A DNA stretch of 64,000 bases from Halomonas salinarum (GTDB lineage: Bacteria > Pseudomonadota > Gammaproteobacteria > Pseudomonadales > Halomonadaceae), in NCBI RefSeq assembly GCF_012062845.1, contig NZ_WWNB01000016.1:1-64000 (forward strand). Direction: 5' to 3'. How positions within the stretch are numbered: position 1 is the stretch's first letter; the number at the start of each line of letters is the position of its first letter. Made by a program: the position numbers and the translations under genes. The notes beneath the pieces are model-generated. The model saw nothing but the letters and a program-made list of their open reading frames with translations. It was not told the DNA's origin and made no database searches. This document shows positions 28,130 to 39,500 of this stretch, one piece after another.

Positions 28130-30643
28130 TCACCCCGTCTTTTCAGCAGGGACCGCGAGCTGTTGCAGGCGGTGTCGCAAGGCCGGGTCGAAGAGGGTGT
28201 TAATCTGCTCGGCGGTCTCTGAAAGCGCTGCGCCGTAGCAGAGCCGCTCTGCTTCGTCCTGCCATATCCAGCCATCGGCCTCCAGACTCCCCACCAGTCC
28301 CGAAAACAGTCGTCGATCGAAGAACTCCGGCGTGTCCAGGCCTGACAGCAAGGCCAGCCGCTCGGCCAGCAGACCGCTTTGCTCGGCGAGCTGTTCACGG
28401 GTCAGGCTGGCGCTTGGCAAGCGCAGCAGGCTTGCCAGCAGCAGGTAGCCCCGCTCCAGCGAGGGCTGTACCTGGCGGCCCAGCAGGTGCAGCTGTTCGT
28501 TGGCGGCAAGCCTGGCTGAAGGGCGCTGCCAGCGGGGTGCGCAGGTGTCGGCTTCTTCTTGCTGTGCATCACGGACCAGCAGCCCCTTGTTGGCCAACTG
28601 GTAAAGCGTGGCGCCGAGTGCGTCAGCCAGATCCTTCGGCGGTGTGATGTATAGCTCACGCACCAGCACCGGCCAGCCCGGTGCCAGCAGGGCATGCAGC
28701 TCCTCCAGGTTGAAGCTTGAGTTATTGCGAAAGGCGAAGGCCACAAGCCCTGCCAGGGCAAAATGATGCAGCACATTGTTGCGGTACCAGCTCAGCAGGC
28801 TCACTTGTTCCGGGTTCGCCAACACCAGTTTGCCTAGTGCCTGGTCACGCTGCTGGATGAATCCCAGCGCCTCAGCATGGTTGATCCACTCATCGGCTGT
28901 GCCGACGGGAAGTGTGGTGCTTTCCGAAGCGCTTTCTGAGGCGCTTTCTACGGCGCTGTTCGGCGTGCCCTCCGCTCTCTTCAGGTCGGTAAGCAGGCTG
29001 AGCTGGTGTTCGAGCAGGCCGCGTTCGATGGCCTGGTGCGGCGTGGCCAGCAGCACCAGGGCGACCAGGTTGACGGCATTGAGGGGCACGGCAGCATTGA
29101 TACGTAGCGTCAGTTCCTCGCCGAGTCGTGGCACCGCAGACGCCTGCCAATGTTCCTCGCTTGGCTGGCGCCATTCCGGGGTCTCGGCATCGAGGAAGGG
29201 GCTCAGCAACAGGGGCTTGCCGATGGTCACGCTGACCCGGCCGAAAGGCTGGCGCAGCCGGCCCATCACTCTGAACAGAGCCAGCGGCGACTCGCGTCGC
29301 TTGGCCTTGCCGGCAAGTTCCGCCCGGTAGCTCTTGCTCTCCATAATGCGTTCATAGCCGATGGCCACTGGTATGAAGGCGAGTTTTCCAGAATGGCCGC
29401 GGGTGGTTACGCCTCGGGCGTGGGAGCGCAACGTCATGGCCAGCATGCCGGGTCGTGGGTCGAGCAGGCGGCCACTGCGTGAGCGGCCCCCCTCGATGAA
29501 ATACTCGAGTGGGTGGCCGCGGGACAGCAGTCGGTCCAGATACTCCTGAAATACCGCTCGGTAAAGGGGATTGCCCTTGAAACTGCGGCGCAGGAAGAAG
29601 GCGCCGCCGCGGCGTAGCAGCGGTCCGATAACGGGCATGTCGAGGTTGCGGCCGGCGGCGATATGCGGGGGCATCAGCCCCTCATGAAAGAGCACGTAGG
29701 ACAATAGCAGGTAGTCGATATGACTGCGGTGACAGGGCACATAAACCAGGGTGTGATCGCCGGCCAGGGCCTTGACCTCGTCGATGCCGTGAACATCGAC
29801 ACCGTCGTAGAGCCGCGTCCATAGGCGTTCGAGCAGCCCATCGAGCAGTCTCAACACAGGGTAGGACATATTGGAGGCAATCTCGCGGCCATACCGCCGG
29901 GCGCGACGCTCGACGCGTGCCGCTGCCAGGCCCTCGGCAGCGGCGGTCTCGTCGATGGCGTGTTGCACCGCAGGGCTTGCCACCACGCCGTCGATCAGGG
30001 TGCGCCGATGAGAAAGATCAGGGCCCAGCACCCGAGTGCGCTGGCGCCTGAAGTGGACCCTCAACAGCCTTGCCACCTTGCGGTTGGTGAGGGCGTCGGG
30101 GCGGGTATCCTGCAGCCTGCGTAACGAAAGCGGCGCCCCGACGTGCACCTCAACGTTTCGCCCATGCACCAGTACCGCCAGGGCGCGCTTGAGGCGCCCC
30201 GTCAGTGCCCAACCATCGGCCGTAAGCATCGACCACAAGCCGAAGCGCTTGCCCGGCGCGCGCCCCCAGAAGACACTGACCGGCAGAAGCTCAATATCTT
30301 TTCCGGGATGAGCCTCTAGCCACTCCAGGTAGCCAAGGAAAGGGGCCGCTCGCTTGCGGCGCCGTCCCGGCAGAGCGACCCAGTGTTGCAGGGAAGATCG
30401 CTGATCAGGGAATGGCAGGTCGGGGGCAGGCAACCCATGCCGCGCGCACAGGGTCTCAAGCAGCAAGCGATCCGATAGTGCCGGATGTGGCAGTACATAG
30501 ACTGTCCTCGCCGTCGAAGACAGCCCAAGCGAAGCGGGGTCAGGTTCCATCAGGCGGACATCGACCCAGGCCTTGATCAGCCCTCGTAGCAGGGAGCGAA
30601 GGGGGCGACGAAACAGACGGGATAGGGCAGAGGTCCAGGGCAT
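28130..30643 (-). CDS. plsB: Glycerol-3-phosphate 1-O-acyltransferase
   Basis: 837 residues (E. coli 807). It is an inner-membrane enzyme making lysophosphatidate, the first step of phospholipid synthesis. The acyltransferase block I HRSHIDYLLLSY (HxxxxD), block II GGAFFLRRSFKGN and block III YFIEGGRSRSGRLL are present. A short Ser/Glu/Ala repeat (about residues 565-578) looks like a flexible insertion. AAGG upstream of the ATG serves as ribosome binding site. Confidence 0.95.
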   Translation of the reverse strand: MPWTSALSRLFRRPLRSLLRGLIKAWVDVRLMEPDPASLGLSSTARTVYVLPHPALSDRLLLETLCARHGLPAPDLPFPDQRSSLQHWVALPGRRRKRAAPFLGYLEWLEAHPGKDIELLPVSVFWGRAPGKRFGLWSMLTADGWALTGRLKRALAVLVHGRNVEVHVGAPLSLRRLQDTRPDALTNRKVARLLRVHFRRQRTRVLGPDLSHRRTLIDGVVASPAVQHAIDETAAAEGLAAARVERRARRYGREIASNMSYPVLRLLDGLLERLWTRLYDGVDVHGIDEVKALAGDHTLVYVPCHRSHIDYLLLSYVLFHEGLMPPHIAAGRNLDMPVIGPLLRRGGAFFLRRSFKGNPLYRAVFQEYLDRLLSRGHPLEYFIEGGRSRSGRLLDPRPGMLAMTLRSHARGVTTRGHSGKLAFIPVAIGYERIMESKSYRAELAGKAKRRESPLALFRVMGRLRQPFGRVSVTIGKPLLLSPFLDAETPEWRQPSEEHWQASAVPRLGEELTLRINAAVPLNAVNLVALVLLATPHQAIERGLLEHQLSLLTDLKRAEGTPNSAVESASESASESTTLPVGTADEWINHAEALGFIQQRDQALGKLVLANPEQVSLLSWYRNNVLHHFALAGLVAFAFRNNSSFNLEELHALLAPGWPVLVRELYITPPKDLADALGATLYQLANKGLLVRDAQQEEADTCAPRWQRPSARLAANEQLHLLGRQVQPSLERGYLLLASLLRLPSASLTREQLAEQSGLLAERLALLSGLDTPEFFDRRLFSGLVGSLEADGWIWQDEAERLCYGAALSETAEQINTLFDPALRHRLQQLAVPAEKTG

Positions 30644-30673
30644 TCCCTTACCTTATGGAATATTAGGGGTCTT

Positions 30674-30679
30674 AGTATA
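30674..30679 (-). promoter_or_regulatory. TATACT -10 candidate for plsB
   Basis: TATACT on the minus strand would start transcription about 24 bases before the plsB ATG. No consensus -35 was seen. Confidence 0.35.
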
Positions 30680-30869
30680 GCGCCCGTAACAGGAGCCTGT
30701 ATGGGCCTGGGGTGACCGCAAGGGAGACAAGCCTTGCGCTCCGGGAAGCAAAGACAGCCTGGGCAAGCGAGTGGTGCAGGCTGGTTTCACGCGTGTGACG
30801 CTTGGGTGGCTCGCATGAACGGACACTCATCAAAAAGCGCGATGCAGCGCCCGACCACAGGATGCAGGT

Positions 30870-31991
30870 ATGCAAGGGAATTGGCGCGACGGTAATCGCT
30901 TTACGCTGCTGGCGGAAGCGGAACAATTTCTGCCCGAGATGTTCAGGGCCCTTGAGGAGGCGCGCGAGTCGGTAATCCTCGAGCTTTACCTGATGGAGTC
31001 CGGCCGGCTGTCCGATTCCCTGATCGAGGCGTTGGGAGCGGCCGCGACGCGCGGGGTAACGGTATTGATGTTGCTCGATGGCTACGGCGCCATGGGGCTC
31101 GAGGCGAGCGACAGGCGGCGGCTCGAAGAACGCGGTGTGGCGCTGCGATTCTTTAACCCGCTGGCCTGGCGGTCGCTTGCCCACAACCTGACCCGTGATC
31201 ACCGCAAGCTCCTGGTCATCGATGGAAAACTGGCCTTCACCGGCGGCTTTGGTGCGGTAGATGCCTTCCTCGGCGCCTGGTACGAAGTGGCCGTCCGTAT
31301 CGAGGGGCCGGTGGTTGCCGATTGGGTGCGGCTGTTTTCCAAGCTTTGGGATTCCTCGTTGAGTCGTGGCGAGGGCGATGCGGCGTTGGTTCGTCGGCTG
31401 CGCGTCGCGCCGGTGGCACATCGAGATGCTCAGGGAATGCTCGGGCGCGTGGTCTGGGGGCAGGGCTATCGCTACCAGGCCATTCGCCGCTCGCTGCTTG
31501 CACAACTCGCGTCAGCGCAAGATCGGGTATGGATTTGCACGCCCTATTTCGTGCCGACCCTGACCCTGCGCAATCGCCTCGTAAAAGCGGCCCGGCGAGG
31601 GGTTGATGTGCGTCTGCTATTGCCGGGGACGAATCATGATCATCCCGGTGTGCGCTATGCCGGCCAGCGCTTCTATGGCCGGATGCTGCGCGCCGGTGTG
31701 CGCATCTTCGAGTTCCAGCCGAGTTTCATCCACGCCAAGTTCTCGCTGGCCGATGACTGGAGCGCGATCGGCTCCTGCAACTTCGACCACTGGAACCTGC
31801 AATGGAACCTGGAGGCTAATCAGGAAGTACGGGACCCGCGCTTCGCTAAAGACGTGCAGTCGCTCTTCGAGCGCAACTTCCTGGCAAGCCAGGAAGTCGA
31901 TGCGACACGCTGGGCGAGTCGGCCCAGGCTGCAGCGATTGCGCGAATGGTTATGGGGCTGCATGGATGCGCTGCTTACCCGGCTGCGCTGA
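30870..31991 (+). CDS. clsB: Cardiolipin synthase B-type phospholipase D family enzyme
   Basis: 373 residues. Two HKD motifs are present: HRKLLVID (about residue 112) and HAKFSLAD (about residue 288), each with the GG or GSCNFD follow-on. There are no N-terminal transmembrane segments, as in ClsB rather than ClsA. It most likely condenses phosphatidylglycerols, or phosphatidylglycerol with another lipid, to cardiolipin at the membrane. Lying divergent from plsB, it makes a phospholipid pair. An alternative ATG at 30861 is in frame. Confidence 0.88.
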   Translation: MQGNWRDGNRFTLLAEAEQFLPEMFRALEEARESVILELYLMESGRLSDSLIEALGAAATRGVTVLMLLDGYGAMGLEASDRRRLEERGVALRFFNPLAWRSLAHNLTRDHRKLLVIDGKLAFTGGFGAVDAFLGAWYEVAVRIEGPVVADWVRLFSKLWDSSLSRGEGDAALVRRLRVAPVAHRDAQGMLGRVVWGQGYRYQAIRRSLLAQLASAQDRVWICTPYFVPTLTLRNRLVKAARRGVDVRLLLPGTNHDHPGVRYAGQRFYGRMLRAGVRIFEFQPSFIHAKFSLADDWSAIGSCNFDHWNLQWNLEANQEVRDPRFAKDVQSLFERNFLASQEVDATRWASRPRLQRLREWLWGCMDALLTRLR

Positions 31992-32008
31992 GAGGCGACG
32001 TTCTCGAG

Positions 32009-32668
32009 TTAGCGCCGGCCTCCCTTGCCTCCCTTGCCACTCTTTCCGGCCGGTTTCTTCTTGCGAGGGGTCGGTTTGGAGGTTTCGGGTGGCACCCGAT
32101 AGTTGAGGTAGAGATCCAGTACCAACTCGGGCAGCTGGCGCACCAACGACTCGAGGCGTGCCTCGTCGCCGGCAAGTTCCGCCATGTCGGGTTCGTCGTC
32201 GAACAGTCCCGACAGTGCCATGAAGGGCAGCAGCAGGGTCGCCGCGCTCTCTTCGTCGCCCTCGAACCAGGCCGTCTCATCGAGGAATACCGCTTCCATG
32301 AAGGCTGCGCACCAATCGCCGACCGGGGTCTCTGCCGGGGCGATGCCCCCAAGCTCCAGATCGAAGGGCAGCTCCGGCAGCCCGCCCTGCTCCATGGTCG
32401 AGATGGCATTGGCCTTGAGGGTTTCGAGAAGCCCCAGGATCTCGTCGCGTTCGGCGTTATCCTGGAACGCCGGCTCGCCGTGAAAGAGCTCGCCCACCCA
32501 GCTCGAGGCAGGTGTCTCGCGGGGGGCGACGGCCAGGGCCACCAGGAAGCCGTGGGCGCCAATCACATCCAGCGCGTCGGCATCGACGCGGTCGGACTCG
32601 AGGAAGTCATCGAGGCGGTCGAGTGCCTCGTCGTCGATCAGGGGCGTGGGAACGGGGGTCTCGGACAT
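32009..32668 (-). CDS. UPF0149/YecA-family protein with Lys/Gly-rich tail
   Basis: 219 residues from ATG 32668; the frame extends further upstream without conservation. It is an all-helical YecA/YgfB-like domain (LDDFLESDRVDADALDVIGAHGFLVALAV; WCAAFMEAVF). Instead of the SEC-C zinc motif, it ends in a basic tail of Lys, Gly and Pro after residue 195. Function is unknown in this family. It is convergent with clsB, with a 17-base gap. Confidence 0.8.
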   Translation of the reverse strand: MSETPVPTPLIDDEALDRLDDFLESDRVDADALDVIGAHGFLVALAVAPRETPASSWVGELFHGEPAFQDNAERDEILGLLETLKANAISTMEQGGLPELPFDLELGGIAPAETPVGDWCAAFMEAVFLDETAWFEGDEESAATLLLPFMALSGLFDDEPDMAELAGDEARLESLVRQLPELVLDLYLNYRVPPETSKPTPRKKKPAGKSGKGGKGGRR

Positions 32669-32748
32669 CGGGGATCTCGTCGTCGGTCTCACCAGGGAGA
32701 ATAAGAGGCACTTTACGCACCTGCCATGGCGCGCCATTCTAGCATCCC

Positions 32749-33321
32749 ATGACCACCCGATCTCATCCTGTCCCTGTCTTGCCCACACCGAGCCCTTCGG
32801 AACTCGCGTCATTGGACGCCGAGGCCTTAACGGCGTGCCTTCATCGGCGGGTCGAAGCAGCCTGGCTACTGTGCCGCGAGGTTCATCCTGGCCTGCCTCG
32901 TCCCAAGGTGTGGCTCGATCTGCGGGGAAAGAGCGCCGGCCAGGCCCATTTTGGCCGCGGCGGGCTGCGTTTCAACACACAGCTTCTCGACGAGAACCGT
33001 CAGGCGTTTCTCGTCGAGGTGGTGCCCCATGAAATGGCCCACTGGCTGGTCTGGCACCTCGAGGAAGGGCCACGCTTGCGTCCCCATGGCCGCGAATGGC
33101 AGACCGTCATGCGGCAGTTGTTCGGGCTTGCACCCAGCACTACGCATCGCTTCGATGTGGCCCGGGCGAGCCCTTCGCCCTATCGCTATGCCTGTGGCTG
33201 TCAGGAGCACTTCTTCAGCACGCGTCGGCATCGTCAGGCATTGCGTGGCCAGGCGTATCGTTGTCGACAATGTGCCCAGACCTTGGTCTATATCGCCACT
33301 CAGACATCCGATGGATGTTGA
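32749..33321 (+). CDS. sprT: SprT-like zinc metalloprotease
   Basis: 190 residues (E. coli SprT 165). The zinc motif VPHEMAHWLVW and RPHGREWQTVMRQLFG are typical of SprT. A C-terminal zinc ribbon is formed by YACGC and YRCRQC. SprT/Spartan-like proteases are thought to act on DNA-protein crosslinks; the bacterial role is not settled. It is divergent from the YecA-like gene. Its stop codon overlaps the -35 of the acs promoter candidate. Confidence 0.9.
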   Translation: MTTRSHPVPVLPTPSPSELASLDAEALTACLHRRVEAAWLLCREVHPGLPRPKVWLDLRGKSAGQAHFGRGGLRFNTQLLDENRQAFLVEVVPHEMAHWLVWHLEEGPRLRPHGREWQTVMRQLFGLAPSTTHRFDVARASPSPYRYACGCQEHFFSTRRHRQALRGQAYRCRQCAQTLVYIATQTSDGC

Positions 33322-33345
33322 TAAGCTATTGTTATGCAATAGAAT
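33318..33345 (+). promoter_or_regulatory. Sigma-70 promoter candidate for acs
   Basis: TTGATA (33318-33323), a 16-base spacer and TAGAAT (33340-33345). The -35 overlaps the end of sprT. Within it lies the inverted repeat TATTG-N5-CAATA (33327-33341), a possible regulator site. The leader to acs would be about 130 bases. Confidence 0.55.
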
Positions 33346-33480
33346 TGAGTGTCTACCAATGTCTAAAAGGCGCAGCCGCGAGCACAGGTATATGCTGGAG
33401 TGGTTTTCCGGGTCGGCGGCAAGAGGTAACCGCGGCCGGCGACACTCCATTTCTGGCACTCTTCTGGACGAGGTTCCTAC

Positions 33481-35430
<1,950 letters not shown>

Positions 35431-35570
35431 GCGCATTCGGTTAACGAAGTAACAAGGGATATATAAGCAGGGAGGGGGCGCTGCCCCGTCGTCGGGGTCT
35501 GGCAGGTGTGATGCCTGCTGGCTCCGAAGGGCCAGGGGGTACGCTAGCCTGGCGCCCCTCTCCATCTTCT

Positions 35571-35594
35571 ACCGGCCATTGCGGCCGGTTTTTT
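35571..35594 (+). terminator. acs terminator
   Basis: ACCGGCC and GGCCGGT pair around a five-base loop, followed by six T. Confidence 0.88.
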
Positions 35595-35633
35595 GTGCTA
35601 TGACAAGTAAATGTCGACAATTTCCCGGTATGC

Positions 35634-35663
35634 TTGGGAATACCCGCTACCATGGGGTAACAT
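35634..35663 (+). promoter_or_regulatory. Promoter candidate for the response regulator gene
   Basis: TTGGGA, an 18-base spacer and TAACAT. It overlaps two small inverted repeats (TTCCC/GGGAA and TACC/GGTA), possible operator elements. The leader would be about 70 bases. Confidence 0.4.
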
Positions 35664-35738
35664 GCCGTAAAACAACGGCGAACTCACTTGCGTCTACCGG
35701 CACGTCGGTCGCTGACAAGAGGATCCGGAGGAATCTCA

Positions 35739-36401
35739 ATGGCCTTTGCCCAGAAATTCATCGTCGCCGACGACCATCCGCTGTTCCGCGCTGCTCTCAC
35801 CCAGGCGTTGAGGCAGCTGGCGCCTCAGGCCGAGATCGTGGAAGCCGATACCATGGAAGCCACCACCGAGGTGGTAACCCGCCACCCGGACGCCGACCTG
35901 ATCCTTTTAGACCTGCACATGCCGGGAGCCCATGGCTTCTCCGGACTGATCCAGCTGCGCGGCCAGAATCCCGATGTCCCGGTGGCCGTGGTATCCGGCA
36001 GTGATGAGCCTTACGTGGTGCGCCGCGCCATCGATTACGGCGCCTCGGGTTTCATTCCCAAGTCGTCGTCGCTGTCGCTGATCGCCGAGGCGGTCGGTGA
36101 GATTCTCGACGGGGAAGTGTGGTTGCCTGCCGAGCTTGCCGACGTGCTGGGGGAGGCCAATGAAGAAGAGTCACGCTTCGCCGAGGCCATTGCCTCTTTG
36201 ACGCCTCAGCAGTTCCGTGTATTGAACATGCTCACCGAAGGCCTGCTCAACAAGCAGATCGCCTACGAACTGAGCGTTTCGGAGGCGACTATCAAGGCAC
36301 ATGTGACGGCGATTCTGCGCAAGCTAGGTGTGCATTCCCGTACCCAGGCGGTAATCGCCGCCCAGAAGCTCGAAGTCGAGCCGCCCAAGGTCGAGTCCTG
36401 A
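35739..36401 (+). CDS. crbR: LuxR/FixJ-type response regulator (CrbR/ErdR-like)
   Basis: 220 residues from ATG 35739, which has GGAGGA upstream. The receiver domain (about 6-125) has the acidic pocket DDHP, phospho-acceptor Asp58 in LLDLHMPG and the conserved Lys in FIPKSS. The C-terminal HTH (about 150-210, LTPQQFRVLNMLTEGLLNKQIA) binds DNA. Homologues (Vibrio CrbR, Pseudomonas ErdR) activate acs when phosphorylated by a transporter-domain kinase, and such a kinase is encoded next door on the opposite strand. The name rests on context and fold. Confidence 0.85.
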   Translation: MAFAQKFIVADDHPLFRAALTQALRQLAPQAEIVEADTMEATTEVVTRHPDADLILLDLHMPGAHGFSGLIQLRGQNPDVPVAVVSGSDEPYVVRRAIDYGASGFIPKSSSLSLIAEAVGEILDGEVWLPAELADVLGEANEEESRFAEAIASLTPQQFRVLNMLTEGLLNKQIAYELSVSEATIKAHVTAILRKLGVHSRTQAVIAAQKLEVEPPKVES

Positions 36402-36490
36402 TCGTCCTCTGAGAGGCCCACGCTGTGCACAACGGGTCTTTCAGGCATGCGACATGAAGCCGTCGGTACATCACTGCACCGACCCCAGAA

Positions 36491-36516
36491 GCCCGCCAGA
36501 AATGGCGGGCTTTTTT
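36491..36516. terminator. Terminator after crbR
   Basis: GCCCGCCA and TGGCGGGC pair around GAAA, followed by six T (36511-36516). It lies between convergent crbR and crbS. Confidence 0.88.
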
Positions 36517-36557
36517 GGTGGTCAATGCTGAGCTTTTAGTGGTGTATTGGTCGACGA

Positions 36558-39500
36558 TCAGCTCTGATGACGCTGGCTGGCCCGGTTGGCCTGCAGGGTG
36601 CGGGTCAGCAGCGCGCGCAGGGCGGCGGGGCGTACTGGCTTGAGCAGCAGCTGGTAGCCTGCACGCTTGATCTCTTCGGCGACTTCCTCGGTGCGGTCGG
36701 CGGTGATCACGATGCCGGGCACCGGTCCCTCGCTGCGCTCGGCCAAGGCGTCCAGCGCCATCAGGCCGGTGACTTCATTATCCAGGTGGTAGTCGGCGAG
36801 TATGGCGTCCGGGTCGTGCTCCAGGTGACGCAGAATCGACTTGGCCCCACCAATAGAGGTGGCGGTGAACACTTCGCATCCCCAGCCGGTCAGCATGGCC
36901 TTCATCCCCTCAAGAATCAGCGACTCATTGTCGATACAAACGATCCGAGTGCCGGCAAGCTTGTTGCCGGCGCGACGCGGCGTCGCCTCGGCTTCCTGGG
37001 GGCTTTCCTGCTGGGCGGTCACCGTCGGCACGGAAACCGAGAACACGGTGCCGACGCCTTCTCGGGAACGCACCTTGATCGGATGATCCAGCACTCGGCT
37101 CATGCGGTCCGCAATCGATAGTCCGAGACCCAGTCCCTTCTCGCTCTCCTTGTGCCGTGAGGTCTGATCGAGGCGGCGGAACTCCTGGAAGATCTCGGCC
37201 TGCTTGGCCTCGGGAATGCCGGGGCCGGTATCCCAGACCTCGATGGTCAGCCCACCCTCGCGGCGACGACAGCCCAGCAGGACCCGTCCCTGCTGGGTGT
37301 AGCGGAGGGCATTCGAGAGGAAGTTCTGCACGATGCGTCGAAGCATCTGGGCATCGCTGTCGACCCATTGGCCGGTGGGTACCACCACCAGGTCGAGACC
37401 ACGCTCCTCGGCCATGACCTCGAACTCGGCGCGCAGCGGGCGGAAGATCTCGCTCAGCGCGAAGTGGCTGCGGCGCGGGGTCAGGGCGCCGGCATCGAGC
37501 TTGGAGATGTCGAGCAGGGTGCTGAGCAGTTCTTCGGCCGCCTGCAGCGAGTTGTCGATATGGCCGATGGTGCGGGAGAGATCCTCGGCGTCGTCCTGCT
37601 GGGCCAGTGCCGAGGTGAACAGGCGCGCGGCATTCAGGGGCTGCAGCAGGTCATGGCTCGCCGCCGCCAGGAAGCGGGTCTTGGAGGCGTTGGCATCCTC
37701 GGCCACCTGTTTGGCTTGTCGCAGCGCCTGCTCGGCCTCGGCGCGTACCCGGTTCTCCTGACGCAGGGCGGCGTTGGCCTCCGAGAGTGCCAGGGTGCGT
37801 TCCCGGACGCGTTCCTCGAGATTCTCGTTGGTTTCCTTGAGAGCGATTTCGGCCAACCGGCGTTCGGTGATGTCCTGGTAGAGCGCGAAGAAACCGAGGA
37901 TGGTGCCACTGTCGCCGAAGTGCGGCGTGTAGGTGACCAGCAGATAGCGGGTTCCGCCCTCGTCGTCTCGCTGGGAGATCTCGAAGCTGACCCGCTCGCC
38001 GGACAGCGCTCGCCGCATCCAGGGCAGGCCTTCATCGGACACCTGCCGGGGCATTACTTCCTGAAAGCGTTTGCCGATCACCGCGTTGCGATCGATGCCG
38101 AAGACCTGCTCATAAGCACGGTTGGTGAAAAGGTAGCGGTATTCCTTGTCGAAGTAGGCAATCAGCGCCGGGACGTTGTCGGTGTAGATGCGGATGTTGT
38201 TCTCCGAGCGAATCAGCGCCTCCTCGGTCCGCTTCTGACGGGTGATGTCCTGATAGGTGTAAACGAAACCACCCCCCGGCATGGGCGTGCCCTGCACCTC
38301 GAGCACGGTGCTGTCCTGGCGATAGCGGACGTAGCGGTGGGGCTGGCCCTCGCGGATATTATTGACCAGCAGCTCGACATGCTCCTCGGGATCGCCCGGT
38401 CCGTACTCGCCGTTATGGGCGTTGTAGCGCAGCACCTTGTCGAAGGGGGCGCCGACCCGGATCAGGTGGTCGGGGAAGCGGAACAGTTCCAGGTAGCGCT
38501 GGTTCCATACCACCAGGCGCAGGTTCTGGTCGACCACACTGATGCCCTGGTTGATGTTCTCGATGGTGGCCTGCAGCAGGGCACGGTTGAATTCGAGTAC
38601 CTGTGAGGCTTCATCGACGATCGAGATCACATCCGAGATACCGATGCCGCGGCCCTGCAGTGCCGAGTTGACGACGATACGCGCCGAGGAGGCACCCAGT
38701 ACCGAGGCCAGGAAGCGCTCGGTGAACTGAATGATGTCGATGGAGGCGCGCTGTGAATCGTCGAGCTTCTTGCCGCTGCGCCGCGCATAGTCATCGAAGG
38801 CGCGCTGCACCTGATCGGCACTCAGGAAGCGTTCACACAGTACTTTAAGGTCGCCCACCGTGGTCGCCCCCGTCCAGGGTCGGTTGACTGGGGTCTGGCG
38901 GGTTTCCACGCTATCGACAAACAGCGAGGCCTGGATACGCTCGACCACACGCTGAGGGGTCATCTGCGAGACGAAGATATAGCCGAACAGGTTGAGGCCC
39001 AGCGACAGCATGACGCCATGGGTGAAGTTGTCGCCGACGTTGAGGCCGAACAGATCGGTGGGTGACAGCCAGCCGATACCCAGGGGGCCACCGGCGAGCC
39101 AGGCACCGGGGATCACGCCGGCCTGAATCAGCGCCGGCGTCAGCAGGGTGTAGGCCCAGACGGCGAAGCCCAGGTTCATGCCGACGATCACGCCCAGACG
39201 ATTGCCGCGCTTCCAGTACAGTCCGCCGAGCAGTGCCGGGGCGAACTGGGCGGCGGCGGCAAACGACAGCATGCCGGTGGAGGCCAGGGTGCTGAACTCG
39301 GCGGTCAGCTGATAGAAGCCGTAGGCCAGCCCCAGAATGATGACGATAGTCACACGGCGGGCGCGCAGCACCAGGCGGCCATAGTCTCTTGCCTTGGTAT
39401 CGAACCAGCGCAGGCGGAACAGCAGCGGAATGACGATCTCGTTGGAGATCATGATCGAGATCGCCACGGTGGCGACGATCACCATGCCGGTGGCGGCCGA

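Noticed and set aside
37368-38606. 412-codon plus-strand frame
   Set aside because: Antisense to the kinase region of crbS; no ribosome binding site or domain.
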